A stretch of DNA of 14,204 bases from the NCBI GenBank assembly GCA_937890875.1, contig CALAEB010000593.1:1-14204 (forward strand), written 5' to 3'. The notes beneath the pieces are model-generated. The model saw nothing but the letters and a program-made list of their open reading frames with translations, searched no databases and had not been told where the DNA came from. The position numbers and the translations under genes are program-made. Shown in pieces: positions 1 through 7,554 of this stretch. Position 1 is the first letter of the stretch; the number at the start of each line of letters is the position of its first letter. The DNA is from an uncultured Anaerolineaceae bacterium. GTDB taxonomy: Bacteria > Chloroflexota > Anaerolineae > Anaerolineales > Anaerolineaceae.

Positions 1-13
1 GGTAATTAAGCAG
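1..13 (+). other. Probable 3' end of an upstream gene (rbfA expected)
   Basis: Only 13 bases precede the first gene, and they hold two TAA triplets (3-5 and 7-9) in different frames. Either could be the stop of an upstream reading frame. In many bacteria the gene before an nrnA-truB-ribF run is rbfA, so rbfA is expected here, but nothing in the visible bases proves it. No strong Shine-Dalgarno is present, so the next gene may be translationally coupled to this one. Confidence 0.3.
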
Positions 14-1015
14 ATGATAGAATCACAAGACGAAATTATCAAAAAAATTAAATCCCGGCTTGATGAAGCGGAACGGATCGCTGTATTCGGTCATATACGT
101 CCGGACGGCGATGCGATCGGTTCGGTTTTAGGGATTGGCTGGGCATTGGAGCTGGCGGGGAAAAAGGTCCAGTTTGTGTTGGAAGATGATCCCCCGCGGT
201 ACGGCCGGTTTCTGTTTGAGGACTTTGTGGATAAGTCCCCTTTTGTCAAGGAACCGGAGCCGTTTGATTGTTCCGTCCTGTTGGATATCAGTGATATCCG
301 GCGGGCGGGTGGCTTTTTTAACCGGGACGGAAGCCCAGTGCCGGACATTTGTATTGACCATCATTTTTCAAATGACGGATTCGCAAAAATCAATTGGATC
401 GATGCGGAAGCCGCTGCCACGGCGGTTATGGTCGCTAAAATGATCCCGCAGATCGGCCTGAAATTTAATTTGCCGATTGCTTCCGCGCTGCTGTCCGGCA
501 TCATATCCGATACGCAGATTTTTTCGACAAAAAATACAAATCCGGAATCATTGTTGATTTCCGCGGAATTGATGGAGCAAGGCGCTGACATTTATTATTT
601 GATTCAAACGGTTATGAAAGCGCATTCTTTTGAAGCCGGAAAATATTGGGGATACGGATTGGAAAAAATGCAACTGTACGGCCCGCTACTGTGGAGTGTG
701 CTGACAGTAGACGATCAGAAAAAATCCGGTTATACGGATGCGGATGATGCGAACCTGATCAATTACCTCTCTTCGACCGAGAATACAGCGGTCACAGTTC
801 TTTTTGTTGAGCAAAGCGCGGGAGAAGTGAAGGTGTCCTGGCGCGGGAAGCCAGGCGTGGATGTTTCTGAAATTGCGGAGAAATTCGGCGGCGGCGGGCA
901 TATATTGGCGTCCGGCGCGACAATATCCGGTTCGTTGGATGAAACAATTCCTTCCGTTTTGGAAGTTACCAGGGAAATGGTTGATCGCCCCAATTCCGGG
1001 GAAAAGACCGCTTGA
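14..1015 (+). CDS. nrnA: Bifunctional oligoribonuclease/PAP phosphatase NrnA-like (DHH/DHHA1 phosphoesterase)
   Basis: This cytoplasmic Mn-dependent phosphoesterase of 333 residues matches the usual NrnA length (about 310-340). NrnA-type enzymes degrade 2-5 nt oligoribonucleotides and dephosphorylate 3'-phosphoadenosine 5'-phosphate. The DHH domain is intact: a GHxRPDGDAIGS motif (His27, Asp31, Asp33), a DxSD motif (Asp91, Asp94), the Asp115-His116-His117 triad, and a GIISDTQ segment with Asp166. The C-terminal DHHA1 domain carries the GGGGH substrate-binding motif at 292-296. It is the first visible gene of a plus-strand operon, with truB 20 bases downstream and ribF after it. That order matches the rbfA-nrnA-truB-ribF cluster and supports the assignment. 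The start at 14 is the only one that keeps the whole N-terminus; no good Shine-Dalgarno precedes it. Confidence 0.93.
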   Translation: MIESQDEIIKKIKSRLDEAERIAVFGHIRPDGDAIGSVLGIGWALELAGKKVQFVLEDDPPRYGRFLFEDFVDKSPFVKEPEPFDCSVLLDISDIRRAGGFFNRDGSPVPDICIDHHFSNDGFAKINWIDAEAAATAVMVAKMIPQIGLKFNLPIASALLSGIISDTQIFSTKNTNPESLLISAELMEQGADIYYLIQTVMKAHSFEAGKYWGYGLEKMQLYGPLLWSVLTVDDQKKSGYTDADDANLINYLSSTENTAVTVLFVEQSAGEVKVSWRGKPGVDVSEIAEKFGGGGHILASGATISGSLDETIPSVLEVTREMVDRPNSGEKTA

Positions 1016-1035
1016 AGGCGGTAATAAGGTAAAAA

Positions 1036-1947
1036 ATGCGAGATGAAGATAGTCGAAGATTGAAAAGCGCCATTTCCGGCGTTCTTGTTGTTGACAAACC
1101 GGTTGGAAAAACGTCGCATGATGTTGTTCAGTTTATCCGGAAAGGCACCGGATTGCGGCGGATCGGGCATACAGGAACATTGGACCCGCGAGCATCCGGT
1201 GTGTTGGTGATCCTGGTTGGTCCGGCTGTCCGGTTGAGTGAATACCTGCTGACAGATTTTAAACGATATGAGGCCAGTTTTATTCTCGGCGCGACTTCGG
1301 ATACTTATGATGGCGACGGGGTTATTCAACCGACCGGAATCGATATGGATATCAGTGAGGAACAAATCCTGGATGCGATGAAGCAGTTTACGGGTGAATT
1401 TGAGCAGGTTCCTCCCGCGTATTCAGCAATCAAAATAAACGGACAAAAAGCATATGATCTGGCCCGCAAAGGGAAGGCTGTCCAGCTGCCGAGCCGGAAA
1501 GTAACCGTTTTCTCCTTTGATCTGATCGAATTTAATTCGCCGGAGGTTGCTGTGGACATTTTCTGTTCCTCCGGAACTTATGTTCGTTCCATTGCGCACG
1601 AAATGGGGAACGTTTTAGGCTGCGGGGCTTATCTGAACGGGCTTCGCCGGACTGTCAGCGGGCAGTTTTCGCTGCGGGATGCGATCACGCTGCCTGATCT
1701 GCAGGCCTGCTTTAATGAAGGAACCTGGTATCAGCATCTGATTCCTGCGGCGGAGGCCCTTCGGGACATGGAAGAAGTTCTGCTAACGCTGGAAATGGAG
1801 TCGGAGATTCGCCACGGCAGACGGGTCCCGGCCGAATCAGCTGCTTTTGAATTTGCGAAAGGTGTCTCGGAACAGGGCGAGTTGATTGCGCTCCTTGAAC
1901 TTTGTCCGGACACCGTTGAATGGAAGCCCAAGAAGGTATTTTATTGA
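1036..1947 (+). CDS. truB: tRNA pseudouridine(55) synthase TruB
   Basis: TruB isomerises U55 in the T-loop of nearly all elongator tRNAs. The 303-residue protein opens with the family motif GVLVVDKPVGKTSHDVV (residues 15-31). It then has RRIGHTGTLDPRASGVL at 41-57, in which Asp50 is the catalytic nucleophile. Further family blocks are QVPPAYSAIKINGQKAYDLAR and SSGTYVRSIAHEMG. The C-terminal part after about residue 240 is a short PUA-like tail. An AAGGT Shine-Dalgarno sits 5 bases before the ATG at 1036. The gene follows nrnA by 20 bases and precedes ribF by 7 bases, so the three are probably one transcript linking ribosome/RNA maturation to flavin synthesis, as in many bacteria. Nothing is truncated. 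Confidence 0.97.
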   Translation: MRDEDSRRLKSAISGVLVVDKPVGKTSHDVVQFIRKGTGLRRIGHTGTLDPRASGVLVILVGPAVRLSEYLLTDFKRYEASFILGATSDTYDGDGVIQPTGIDMDISEEQILDAMKQFTGEFEQVPPAYSAIKINGQKAYDLARKGKAVQLPSRKVTVFSFDLIEFNSPEVAVDIFCSSGTYVRSIAHEMGNVLGCGAYLNGLRRTVSGQFSLRDAITLPDLQACFNEGTWYQHLIPAAEALRDMEEVLLTLEMESEIRHGRRVPAESAAFEFAKGVSEQGELIALLELCPDTVEWKPKKVFY

Positions 1948-1954
1948 GTGATTT

Positions 1955-2905
1955 ATGCTGACTGAATATACTTCGTTAACCGCTTTGAATTTGCCTGGGT
2001 CCTGTGTCACTGTCGGGGCGTTTGATGGCATCCATCTGGGGCACCAGTCGCTGCTCCATCCGCTGATCAGTTATGCCCTCAACCAATCACTTCCTGTCGT
2101 GATGGTCACGTTTGACCCGATTCCTTCCGTTTTTTTTCAGCGCGGCGGGAATCAGAAAAGTATTATATTACCTTCCGAACGGGCTGAGTTGCTCCGGGAT
2201 TCCGGGATCGATTCTCTTGTGACACTTCAGTTTAATAACGAATTTGCCGGACAATCCGCGTTTGATTTCCTCCTTCAAATGAAAGCCGCCCTGAATTTTG
2301 AGTCGCTCTGGGTCGGGACGGATTTTTCGTTGGGCAATAAACGGAAAGGAACAACCGAAGTGCTGCGCGAAATTTCAGGCGAACTGGATTTCAGCCTGCG
2401 CGTGATTCCGAAGTTCGAGATGGACGGCGATGTTGTCTCTTCGACCAGGATTCGCCGGCTGTTAACCGAAGGGTATTTGCCTGAAGCGAACAAATTATTG
2501 GGGTATCCTTATTTTTTCCGGAATCAAATTATTCATGGGGATGCCCGCGGCAGGAAACTGGGATTTCCGACGATTAACATGGTTTTCCCGGAAGAGAAAC
2601 TGATTCCAGCTTACGGTGTTTATGCCACCCGGATTTACGTTCAGGGAGGAGTCTATCCTGCGGTAACCAGCGTCGGTGTCCGTCCGACGTTTCATGATGA
2701 CGGTTTTGTGGTGGTTGAATCCTACATTTTGGATTTCCAGCTTGATCTTTATGAAGAAGAAGCAAAGGTGGAATTTGTTGAGTTTCTGCGTCCTGAGGTG
2801 AAGTTCGGTTCAGCCGCTGAATTGATTGACCAGATCAACCTGGATGTTGCAGAGGCGAGGGCCTTTTTTGCCGGTGCCTGGCCAGCGGAGAAAAACGGGG
2901 AATAG
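1955..2905 (+). CDS. ribF: Bifunctional riboflavin kinase/FAD synthetase RibF
   Basis: RibF phosphorylates riboflavin to FMN and adenylylates FMN to FAD. The 316-residue protein has both domains. The N-terminal nucleotidyltransferase domain (about 15-185) shows the HxGH-type motif VTVGAFDGIHLGH at 18-30 and the VVSSTRIRRLL block. The C-terminal riboflavin kinase domain (about 186-310) shows GDARGRKLGFPTINM at 195-209, whose Pro-Thr-x-Asn binds the metal and nucleotide. It also has YGVYAT and the VEFVEFLRPEVKF block. Length is standard (about 305-330). It starts 7 bases after the truB stop with a weak GAGTGA Shine-Dalgarno, so coupling is likely. It is the last gene of the operon and converges on the esterase gene. 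Its FAD product is used by the neighbouring oxidoreductase at 3820-5310, but that adjacency may be chance. Confidence 0.97.
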   Translation: MLTEYTSLTALNLPGSCVTVGAFDGIHLGHQSLLHPLISYALNQSLPVVMVTFDPIPSVFFQRGGNQKSIILPSERAELLRDSGIDSLVTLQFNNEFAGQSAFDFLLQMKAALNFESLWVGTDFSLGNKRKGTTEVLREISGELDFSLRVIPKFEMDGDVVSSTRIRRLLTEGYLPEANKLLGYPYFFRNQIIHGDARGRKLGFPTINMVFPEEKLIPAYGVYATRIYVQGGVYPAVTSVGVRPTFHDDGFVVVESYILDFQLDLYEEEAKVEFVEFLRPEVKFGSAAELIDQINLDVAEARAFFAGAWPAEKNGE

Positions 2906-2934
2906 TCATCACATATTTTCTGCCCGGAAATTCC

Positions 2935-2964
2935 AGGAATTTGCTCCCGCGCGATCAAATTCCT
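2935..2964. terminator. Hairpin between convergent ribF and esterase genes
   Basis: Nine-base arms AGGAATTTG (2935-2943) and CAAATTCCT (2956-2964) are perfectly complementary around a 12-base loop. They lie between two convergent stops (2905 plus strand, 2973 minus strand). A T-rich stretch, TTCATATTTC, follows on the plus strand. An alternative left partner, GGAAATTCC at 2926-2934, could compete. The U-tract is imperfect, so this is a probable rather than certain bidirectional terminator. Confidence 0.5.
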
Positions 2965-2972
2965 TTCATATT

Positions 2973-3773
2973 TCAAAAATCCGCTTGCCAGTTTTCGCAA
3001 TACCAACGTAAATATTCCGGGATCTGTGTACGCCAATATTCCTCATCATGATTGCCGGGGTTCACAAGCCGGGTGTGGGAATATCCCAAAAAATTAAGCT
3101 GGTCACTGACGGCGCGCCCGTCGTGCCGGTAACTGTCCTCGCTCCCGGTGTCGATATAGACCCGCAAGGTGTTCTCTTTTTGATTGCGGATCAATTCTTT
3201 CAGCGTCTGATCATCAAAAATTGTGCCCGGAATGCTGTGAAGGCCGACGGAACCGAACAGTTCCGGATGTTCAAATGCAATTTTTTCCGCCCAAAGCGCT
3301 CCGCGTGAAATTCCGCCGATCGCCCGGCACTGTCTTTTGGCACAGGTGTGATAGTTGGCGTCCACCCAGGGAATGATTGTTTCAAGAATGGTCTGGCCAA
3401 ACTGAGAATAGTAGATTTCCTGCAGATATTCATCTTCCTGAATGGTGACGATCAAAAACCGGGGCAGGCTCATGGCGGACATGCCTGCCCGCATCTGTTC
3501 CGGCAAATCCAGCGCTTCCCATATGGTTTGGTCCATGTTCTGGCCGTGAAGCAGGTAGATTACAGGATATCCGCCGGAAATCCGCTTATCGTAACAGGCT
3601 GGCTGATAGACAGAAAAAGAGATTTTTGCTTGCGAATCGGTTGCCGACAGACTGATTTTTTTTATGGTGGGGATTTCGTCGGAGCAGGATGCTTCGATAG
3701 GACTGGCTGTCCGAAATATTCCCGACAGCGCAGCCAGGATGAGCAGATATCCGATATGTATTTTTCTTCTCAT
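2973..3773 (-). CDS. Exported alpha/beta-hydrolase, esterase D/S-formylglutathione hydrolase-like
   Basis: The 266-residue protein begins with two Arg, a Lys and a hydrophobic stretch (about 7-20), followed by a possible signal peptidase site near residue 29. It is therefore probably exported; the EASC sequence there is not a good lipobox. The mature part is an esterase-family fold: YLLHG (about 73-77) supplies the oxyanion side, GISRG at 154-158 carries the nucleophile Ser156, Asp213 in DTGSED is the likely acid, and His242 in GNHDEEYW the likely base. The family hydrolyses carboxylic esters, including siderophore and sugar esters; the substrate here cannot be told. It lies 46 bases downstream of the FAD oxidoreductase stop on the same strand, so it may be the third gene of the tetR operon. 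A TATAAT at 3784-3789 could also give it its own near-leaderless transcript. No Shine-Dalgarno is visible. Confidence 0.82.
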   Translation of the reverse strand: MRRKIHIGYLLILAALSGIFRTASPIEASCSDEIPTIKKISLSATDSQAKISFSVYQPACYDKRISGGYPVIYLLHGQNMDQTIWEALDLPEQMRAGMSAMSLPRFLIVTIQEDEYLQEIYYSQFGQTILETIIPWVDANYHTCAKRQCRAIGGISRGALWAEKIAFEHPELFGSVGLHSIPGTIFDDQTLKELIRNQKENTLRVYIDTGSEDSYRHDGRAVSDQLNFLGYSHTRLVNPGNHDEEYWRTQIPEYLRWYCENWQADF

Positions 3774-3783
3774 AATGGCTCTA

Positions 3784-3789
3784 ATTATA
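3784..3789 (-). promoter_or_regulatory. Possible -10 box for the esterase gene
   Basis: On the minus strand a perfect TATAAT lies 10 bases before the esterase ATG (3771-3773). No convincing -35 hexamer was found 16-18 bases upstream. If used, the transcript would carry only a few bases of leader, which fits the absence of a Shine-Dalgarno. Confidence 0.35.
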
Positions 3790-3819
3790 CACAGTGAAAT
3801 ATCTGCGTGCCGGTTTAAT

Positions 3820-5310
3820 TTACTTCATCACCCCCTGAAAAACAAGATCCTCATCCCGACAGAGATACTGAACTGCCTGTCTTCCGGAACTGGCAACTGC
3901 GGGCAGTCCGCCGGGCAGCATGATGCGCTGGCCTGCAAAATAAAGATTTCCAATGCGCTCTGATTTGCAGGGATATTGCTGCCGAGGTTTACCTGGATAT
4001 GTGACGGACATCCATGAACCACGCCAGGTACCGCAGTAACGCTCATAGGTCAGTGGAGTGGCGACGTCCCAGACCTCGACATTGCCCCTCGTCTCGGGGA
4101 TGACCCGCGCTAGTTTCTCAATGACCGATTCGGCCAGTCCCTGTTTCTTCTGAGCATAACTGCCGTCTTCATGAGCCGCTTTCCACATGTCATAAGTATC
4201 GCCCATCAGCGCACAGGTGAGCGCGGTGCAGCCTTCGGATGCGTATCCTTCATAGTTTGCATAGTTATTAAACGCGATGTGTTCTCGTTGAATGCCGCCA
4301 TATTCGAACAGTTCGGCAAGTGGAAAGAGCGGATTCTCCGGCAGTCCGCGCAGATCCGCTTTGACGCCGAGGCCGATAAATGTGCAGTTCAAGGGTTTGA
4401 TCGCGGTGCGCATTTCATCCATCCAGGGCTCGTGCAGCGGCGTTTCAAACAGGCTGTCAATGGCGGTCAGCGTATCAGCGGTGACGATCACTGCGTCCGC
4501 TTCATGGAATATATCGCCGGCAATGATTCCTGTGACTCGCCCTGCTTCTACCCGGACCTGTTGGGCACGGGTTTTATACCGGATCACGCCGCCCAGCGCG
4601 ATGAATTCTTCGGCAATATTTTCGGCCATGCGCAGTGAACCGCCCTTTGGATATCCCGAATCTCCGACCGCCAAACTGCCCAGCGTAAACGGAATGGCGT
4701 TGGCTGAAAAATCGTCGCTGCCCGCGATATTTTTCAGCAGCGTACGGATTCCGGGATGCCGGAATCGTCTGGCATATTCGCCAATGCTGATTTTATCCAA
4801 CGCCTGCATCCTCGGCAATGCTTTTATCATCGCAAATAGCATCGAAAGCGGCGGGGCTGCTTTCTTTTTGATCTTTACACCTTTTATGTCCATGATCGGC
4901 ATGGACATTTTCCCGAGTATCCTGATATCACTTATTAGAGAATTGATCTCTTTGGAATCCTGCGGCGAAACGCGCATTAATTGCTGTTTCAGCTGTTCGG
5001 GATCGCGATACAGGGAGATGATGTTTGCTTCACCGACATAGGTGAGAAACGGATCTCGATTGTAGATCGGATTGTTTTCCCGTAAGGCGCCGGTCTCCTG
5101 CCAGATCCGGTGCATCGGTGTTTGCGGATTGGATCCAACCAGCCAGTGCATGCCGCCTTCGAATAGATAGCCTTTTCGTTTCCAACTGGTTGAATTGCCG
5201 CCCGGAATGCTGTGCATCTCAAAAATTGTTGCGTCCAGTCCGCTCTGCTGGGCATAGACGCCCGCCGTTAGTCCGGCGATTCCCCCGCCGACAATAATCA
5301 CTTTTTTCAT
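3820..5310 (-). CDS. NAD(P)/FAD-dependent oxidoreductase, phytoene desaturase/carotenoid isomerase-like
   Basis: This 496-residue flavoprotein belongs to the CrtI/CRTISO/retinol saturase superfamily. The N-terminal dinucleotide-binding motif is VIIVGGGIAG (4-13; Gly8, Gly10, Gly13), with Glu31 at the end of the second strand and a PGGNSTSW block (36-43) typical of this group. EGGMHWLVG follows. The C-terminal FAD motif is GNLYFAGQRIMLPGGLPAV (about 453-471). The family desaturates, isomerises or saturates polyene or lipid substrates; which one applies is unknown, and no carotenoid genes are near. The start was set at 5310 because AGGAG lies just upstream and homologs begin with a similar MKKVIIVGGG; a start 14 codons earlier is possible but less likely. 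Its ATG overlaps the tetR stop as ATGA, so the two are translationally coupled and the regulator probably controls this gene. Confidence 0.88.
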   Translation of the reverse strand: MKKVIIVGGGIAGLTAGVYAQQSGLDATIFEMHSIPGGNSTSWKRKGYLFEGGMHWLVGSNPQTPMHRIWQETGALRENNPIYNRDPFLTYVGEANIISLYRDPEQLKQQLMRVSPQDSKEINSLISDIRILGKMSMPIMDIKGVKIKKKAAPPLSMLFAMIKALPRMQALDKISIGEYARRFRHPGIRTLLKNIAGSDDFSANAIPFTLGSLAVGDSGYPKGGSLRMAENIAEEFIALGGVIRYKTRAQQVRVEAGRVTGIIAGDIFHEADAVIVTADTLTAIDSLFETPLHEPWMDEMRTAIKPLNCTFIGLGVKADLRGLPENPLFPLAELFEYGGIQREHIAFNNYANYEGYASEGCTALTCALMGDTYDMWKAAHEDGSYAQKKQGLAESVIEKLARVIPETRGNVEVWDVATPLTYERYCGTWRGSWMSVTYPGKPRQQYPCKSERIGNLYFAGQRIMLPGGLPAVASSGRQAVQYLCRDEDLVFQGVMK

Positions 5311-5900
5311 TCGTTCTCCTCTCGCTTTGCCCGGATAATATCCACGATCCATTTCGCTTCGGGCAGTGGCAGCAGCGGGTTAAGCGCATAGGCTTCCACG
5401 GAACCTTGAATGGCGGCCCAAAAGGCTGTGCTGAGCGCAAGTGGATCGCCCTGCCGGATCGTGCCATTCTTTTGTCCCGCGATCACCAGCGGAACGGACT
5501 CCTGATAGAAATTTGCCGTCATGGCGATTTCCTGTGCCGCCTCAGGGATGCCTTCACTGAAATAGGCATTTCCCATCAGCACGAACATTTTGGCCGAAAA
5601 ATCCGACGTTGCAGCAAACGCCAGTGTTTGCTGTGCACAATGCTCGAAAAATGCCAGCGGTTCCAGCCCGGTCAAATGACTGATCATCGCTGTCGGAACA
5701 GTGACGCCCAGTTGGATCAGCTCGATATACAGCGCCTCTTTGGACTCAAAATAGTGGAATAACAACCCCACGCTCATTTCGGCAGCATTAGCGATGTCCG
5801 TGATTTTTGTGGCGCCATATCCACGCCGGATGAATTGATCCAGCGCCGCCGCCAAAATTTCTTTTCGTCTTTTTTCTTTCTGTTCTGCTCTCGTTTCCAT
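5307..5900 (-). CDS. TetR/AcrR-family transcriptional regulator
   Basis: The protein has 197 residues, normal for TetR regulators. The N-terminal DNA-binding domain (about 12-58) shows the standard pattern: ILAAALDQFIRRGYGATKI, then DIANAAEMSVGLLFHYFESK, where the recognition helix leads into YF-SKEALY. The C-terminal two thirds are helical and variable and would bind an unknown hydrophobic ligand. The stop overlaps the start of the FAD oxidoreductase by 4 bases. Regulator, oxidoreductase and probably esterase therefore form one minus-strand unit, and self-repression relieved by the substrate is the natural model (inference). A perfect inverted repeat at 5918-5935 overlaps the putative -10 box. 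No Shine-Dalgarno precedes the ATG at 5898-5900. Ligand and target genes cannot be read from sequence. Confidence 0.92.
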   Translation of the reverse strand: METRAEQKEKRRKEILAAALDQFIRRGYGATKITDIANAAEMSVGLLFHYFESKEALYIELIQLGVTVPTAMISHLTGLEPLAFFEHCAQQTLAFAATSDFSAKMFVLMGNAYFSEGIPEAAQEIAMTANFYQESVPLVIAGQKNGTIRQGDPLALSTAFWAAIQGSVEAYALNPLLPLPEAKWIVDIIRAKREENE

Positions 5901-5903
5901 TGG

Positions 5904-5939
5904 TTGAATAACAGTTCATTGAATTTTTATTCAATTATA
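5904..5939 (-). promoter_or_regulatory. tetR promoter with TTGAAT operator-like repeats
   Basis: ATTGAAT (5918-5924) and ATTCAAT (5929-5935) form a perfect 7-base inverted repeat with a TTTT spacer. A third half-site, TTGAATAA, lies at 5904-5911 and is the exact complement of TTATTCAA at 5927-5934. A minus-strand TATAAT (5934-5939) overlaps the repeat, so a protein bound here would block the promoter. No good -35 was found. TetR proteins typically bind such short palindromes near their own start; the assignment to this TetR is inference. Confidence 0.55.
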
Positions 5940-6009
5940 ATCGTCCCGGTACCGTGATTCGTGATCCTTATTTTTTTTATGACAGGCGGTTGTTCAGGAT
6001 GGCCAACAG

Positions 6010-6031
6010 TTTTTCGGTTCTTAACGAAAAA
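6010..6031. repeat. Inverted repeat in the tetR/DUF493 divergent gap
   Basis: TTTTTCG (6010-6016) and CGAAAAA (6025-6031) are perfect complements around an 8-base spacer. The site lies between the divergent tetR and DUF493 genes. It could be an operator or a small terminator; no transcript upstream of it is known in either direction. Confidence 0.35.
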
Positions 6032-6078
6032 ATAATTTGAATTGTATAGATTTTATTCTTTCTTAAAAACTCACATGA

Positions 6079-6084
6079 TATACT
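6079..6084 (+). promoter_or_regulatory. Possible -10 box for a leaderless DUF493 transcript
   Basis: TATACT lies 7 bases before the ATG at 6092, and there is no Shine-Dalgarno. Initiation at the usual distance from this hexamer would start the RNA at or next to the start codon. The -35 region (TTCTTT at 17-base spacing) is poor. Confidence 0.4.
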
Positions 6085-6091
6085 TCGAACA

Positions 6092-6400
6092 ATGAGTAAA
6101 GAAATATATATTGACGAAGATGGGGTCGGGACGAAGGAACCCGCGGCGTTGGGATTGCAATTTCCTTGTGACATGCCAATGAAGGTCATCGGGGTGAATT
6201 CGACCGATTTTGAAAAAGCTGTCTGGGATATCATAGAACAGCATCAATTGGGCGTTTTTGTGGAGGATATCCAGTCAAAACTGAGCAGGGAAGGGACCTA
6301 CTGTTCGATCTCCTTCCATTTTCTGGCGGAAACGCGTGCTCAGGTGGATGCGCTGTATATTGATCTGACGGCGAATGAATTTGTAAAGTGGGTTTTATAG
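6092..6400 (+). CDS. DUF493/YbeD-like protein
   Basis: The 102-residue protein matches the small YbeD (DUF493) family. The core from residue 24 reads FPCDMPMKVIGVNSTDFEKA. It is followed by a central helix, a beta strand with GTYCSISFHFLAETRAQVDA, and the terminal WVL that closes this ferredoxin-like (ACT-like) fold. The first 20 or so residues are an extra acidic N-terminal extension compared with the usual 87-90 residue form. In Escherichia coli ybeD sits next to lipB and its role is not settled; a regulatory, ligand- or protein-binding role is only inferred. Here the partner is instead an exported L,D-transpeptidase, whose ATG starts one base after this TAG, so the two are almost certainly co-translated. 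No Shine-Dalgarno is visible; see the -10 box at 6079. Confidence 0.8.
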   Translation: MSKEIYIDEDGVGTKEPAALGLQFPCDMPMKVIGVNSTDFEKAVWDIIEQHQLGVFVEDIQSKLSREGTYCSISFHFLAETRAQVDALYIDLTANEFVKWVL

Positions 6401-6401
6401 C

Positions 6402-7472
6402 ATGATAAATCGATCTCACCGAAAACCTGACCGGCGCGACTTTTTGAAAATGATCGCCGGCGCCGCCGGTGCGTTGGCTTTCCGGCCATTTTTTGATGAA
6501 AACGAGCCGGCTGTGAAAGGCGGAAAGACTGCCAGAGTGGCTATTAAAAATCTAAGCGTTTATAAACAACCCTGGGACGAAAGCCAGATTCTCTATCAAA
6601 AGTTCCGGGACGACCTTCTGAACGTTTACTATGAAGTGAACTCTGAATATGGGCCGGGATATAATCCGGTCTGGTATCGTGTCTGGGGCGGTTATGTTCA
6701 TTCCGGCCATCTGCAGCTGGTTGAAACCCGTCTGAATGAGGTGGATTATTCCGTCAACCATACGCCGCTGCCTGGAAAAATCGCTGAAGTCACCGTCCCG
6801 TTTACACAGGCTCGGCTTTTGAACTCGGATGGTTCCTGGCGGGACGTTTACCGGTTATATTATGAATCTGTGCATTGGGTTGTCGGCGTCGTTGACGGCG
6901 CGGACGGGCGCCCCTGGTACCGGATTAAGGACGAATTGTTTGATATTGACCGGCTGGATTATTATGTGCCGGCCGAACATCTGCGGATTATTCAGGCATC
7001 TGAACTTCAGCCGATATCTCCGCAGGTTCCCTGGACGGAAAAAAGAATCGAAGTGTCAATTTCGAAACAGGAATTGACCGCTTATGAATACAACCAGCCG
7101 GTTTTGGTGACAAAAGTTTCCACCGGAGTCCCCAGCCAGAAAGTTGAGGGCCGGATTCCGACCAATACGCCGACCGGAACATTCAATATTCAAAATAAGA
7201 TGCCCTCGAAGCACATGGGGGACGGGAATATTACAGATGATCCGGAAGCATATGAGCTGCCCGGCGTTCCTTGGGTCTGTTTCTTTGAACCGGTCAACGG
7301 TGTGGCGACGCATGGGACTTATTGGCATACCAATTACGGAATAACGATGAGCCATGGCTGTGTTAACATGCCGAATGATAAAGCGAAATGGCTTTATCGC
7401 TGGGCACAGCCGAACGTCACCGAGTTCAAGATCGAGACATTCGGTTACGGAACGACGGTTAATGTTGTTTGA
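6402..7472 (+). CDS. Tat-exported L,D-transpeptidase (YkuD domain) with SH3-like repeats
   Basis: L,D-transpeptidases form 3-3 peptidoglycan cross-links or attach groups to the peptide stem outside the membrane. The 356-residue protein starts with a twin-arginine signal, RRDFLKM (Arg11-Arg12), followed by an Ala/Gly-rich hydrophobic stretch. Two SH3-like wall-binding repeats seem to follow (about 45-110 and 128-192, each with an RxW/WYR-type core), though this part is recognised only loosely. The YkuD catalytic domain spans about 225-350: PTGTFNI, HGTYWH with His304, and SHGCVNM with the nucleophile Cys320. All active-site residues are present. Use of the Tat route implies the protein may fold before export. 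It begins one base after the DUF493 stop and ends before a strong terminator at 7521, so these two genes form a complete bicistronic unit. Confidence 0.9.
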   Translation: MINRSHRKPDRRDFLKMIAGAAGALAFRPFFDENEPAVKGGKTARVAIKNLSVYKQPWDESQILYQKFRDDLLNVYYEVNSEYGPGYNPVWYRVWGGYVHSGHLQLVETRLNEVDYSVNHTPLPGKIAEVTVPFTQARLLNSDGSWRDVYRLYYESVHWVVGVVDGADGRPWYRIKDELFDIDRLDYYVPAEHLRIIQASELQPISPQVPWTEKRIEVSISKQELTAYEYNQPVLVTKVSTGVPSQKVEGRIPTNTPTGTFNIQNKMPSKHMGDGNITDDPEAYELPGVPWVCFFEPVNGVATHGTYWHTNYGITMSHGCVNMPNDKAKWLYRWAQPNVTEFKIETFGYGTTVNVV

Positions 7473-7520
7473 TATGGCTGGCTCCGCCCGGAATACCGGC
7501 CTGAACATGTATTTGAATCG

Positions 7521-7554
7521 AAACGGCAGGTTCTCTTGAATCTGCCGTTTTAAA
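7521..7554. terminator. Strong intrinsic terminator after the L,D-transpeptidase gene
   Basis: Arms of 13 bases (7521-7533 and 7538-7550) pair with a single G-U wobble around a TCTT tetraloop. They contain the GC core CGGCAG/CTGCCG and end in TTTT. The A-tract on the left arm makes it usable from the minus strand too. It sits 48 bases past the transpeptidase stop, between it and the convergent hemW gene. Confidence 0.85.

Noticed and set aside
763..1365. A 200-codon antisense frame across nrnA and truB
   Set aside because: It is a shadow frame covering two well-supported genes, with no domain of its own.
4292..5041. A 249-codon antisense frame under the FAD oxidoreductase
   Set aside because: The opposite strand encodes a complete flavoprotein; the antisense product is Ser/Ile-rich and unrecognised.
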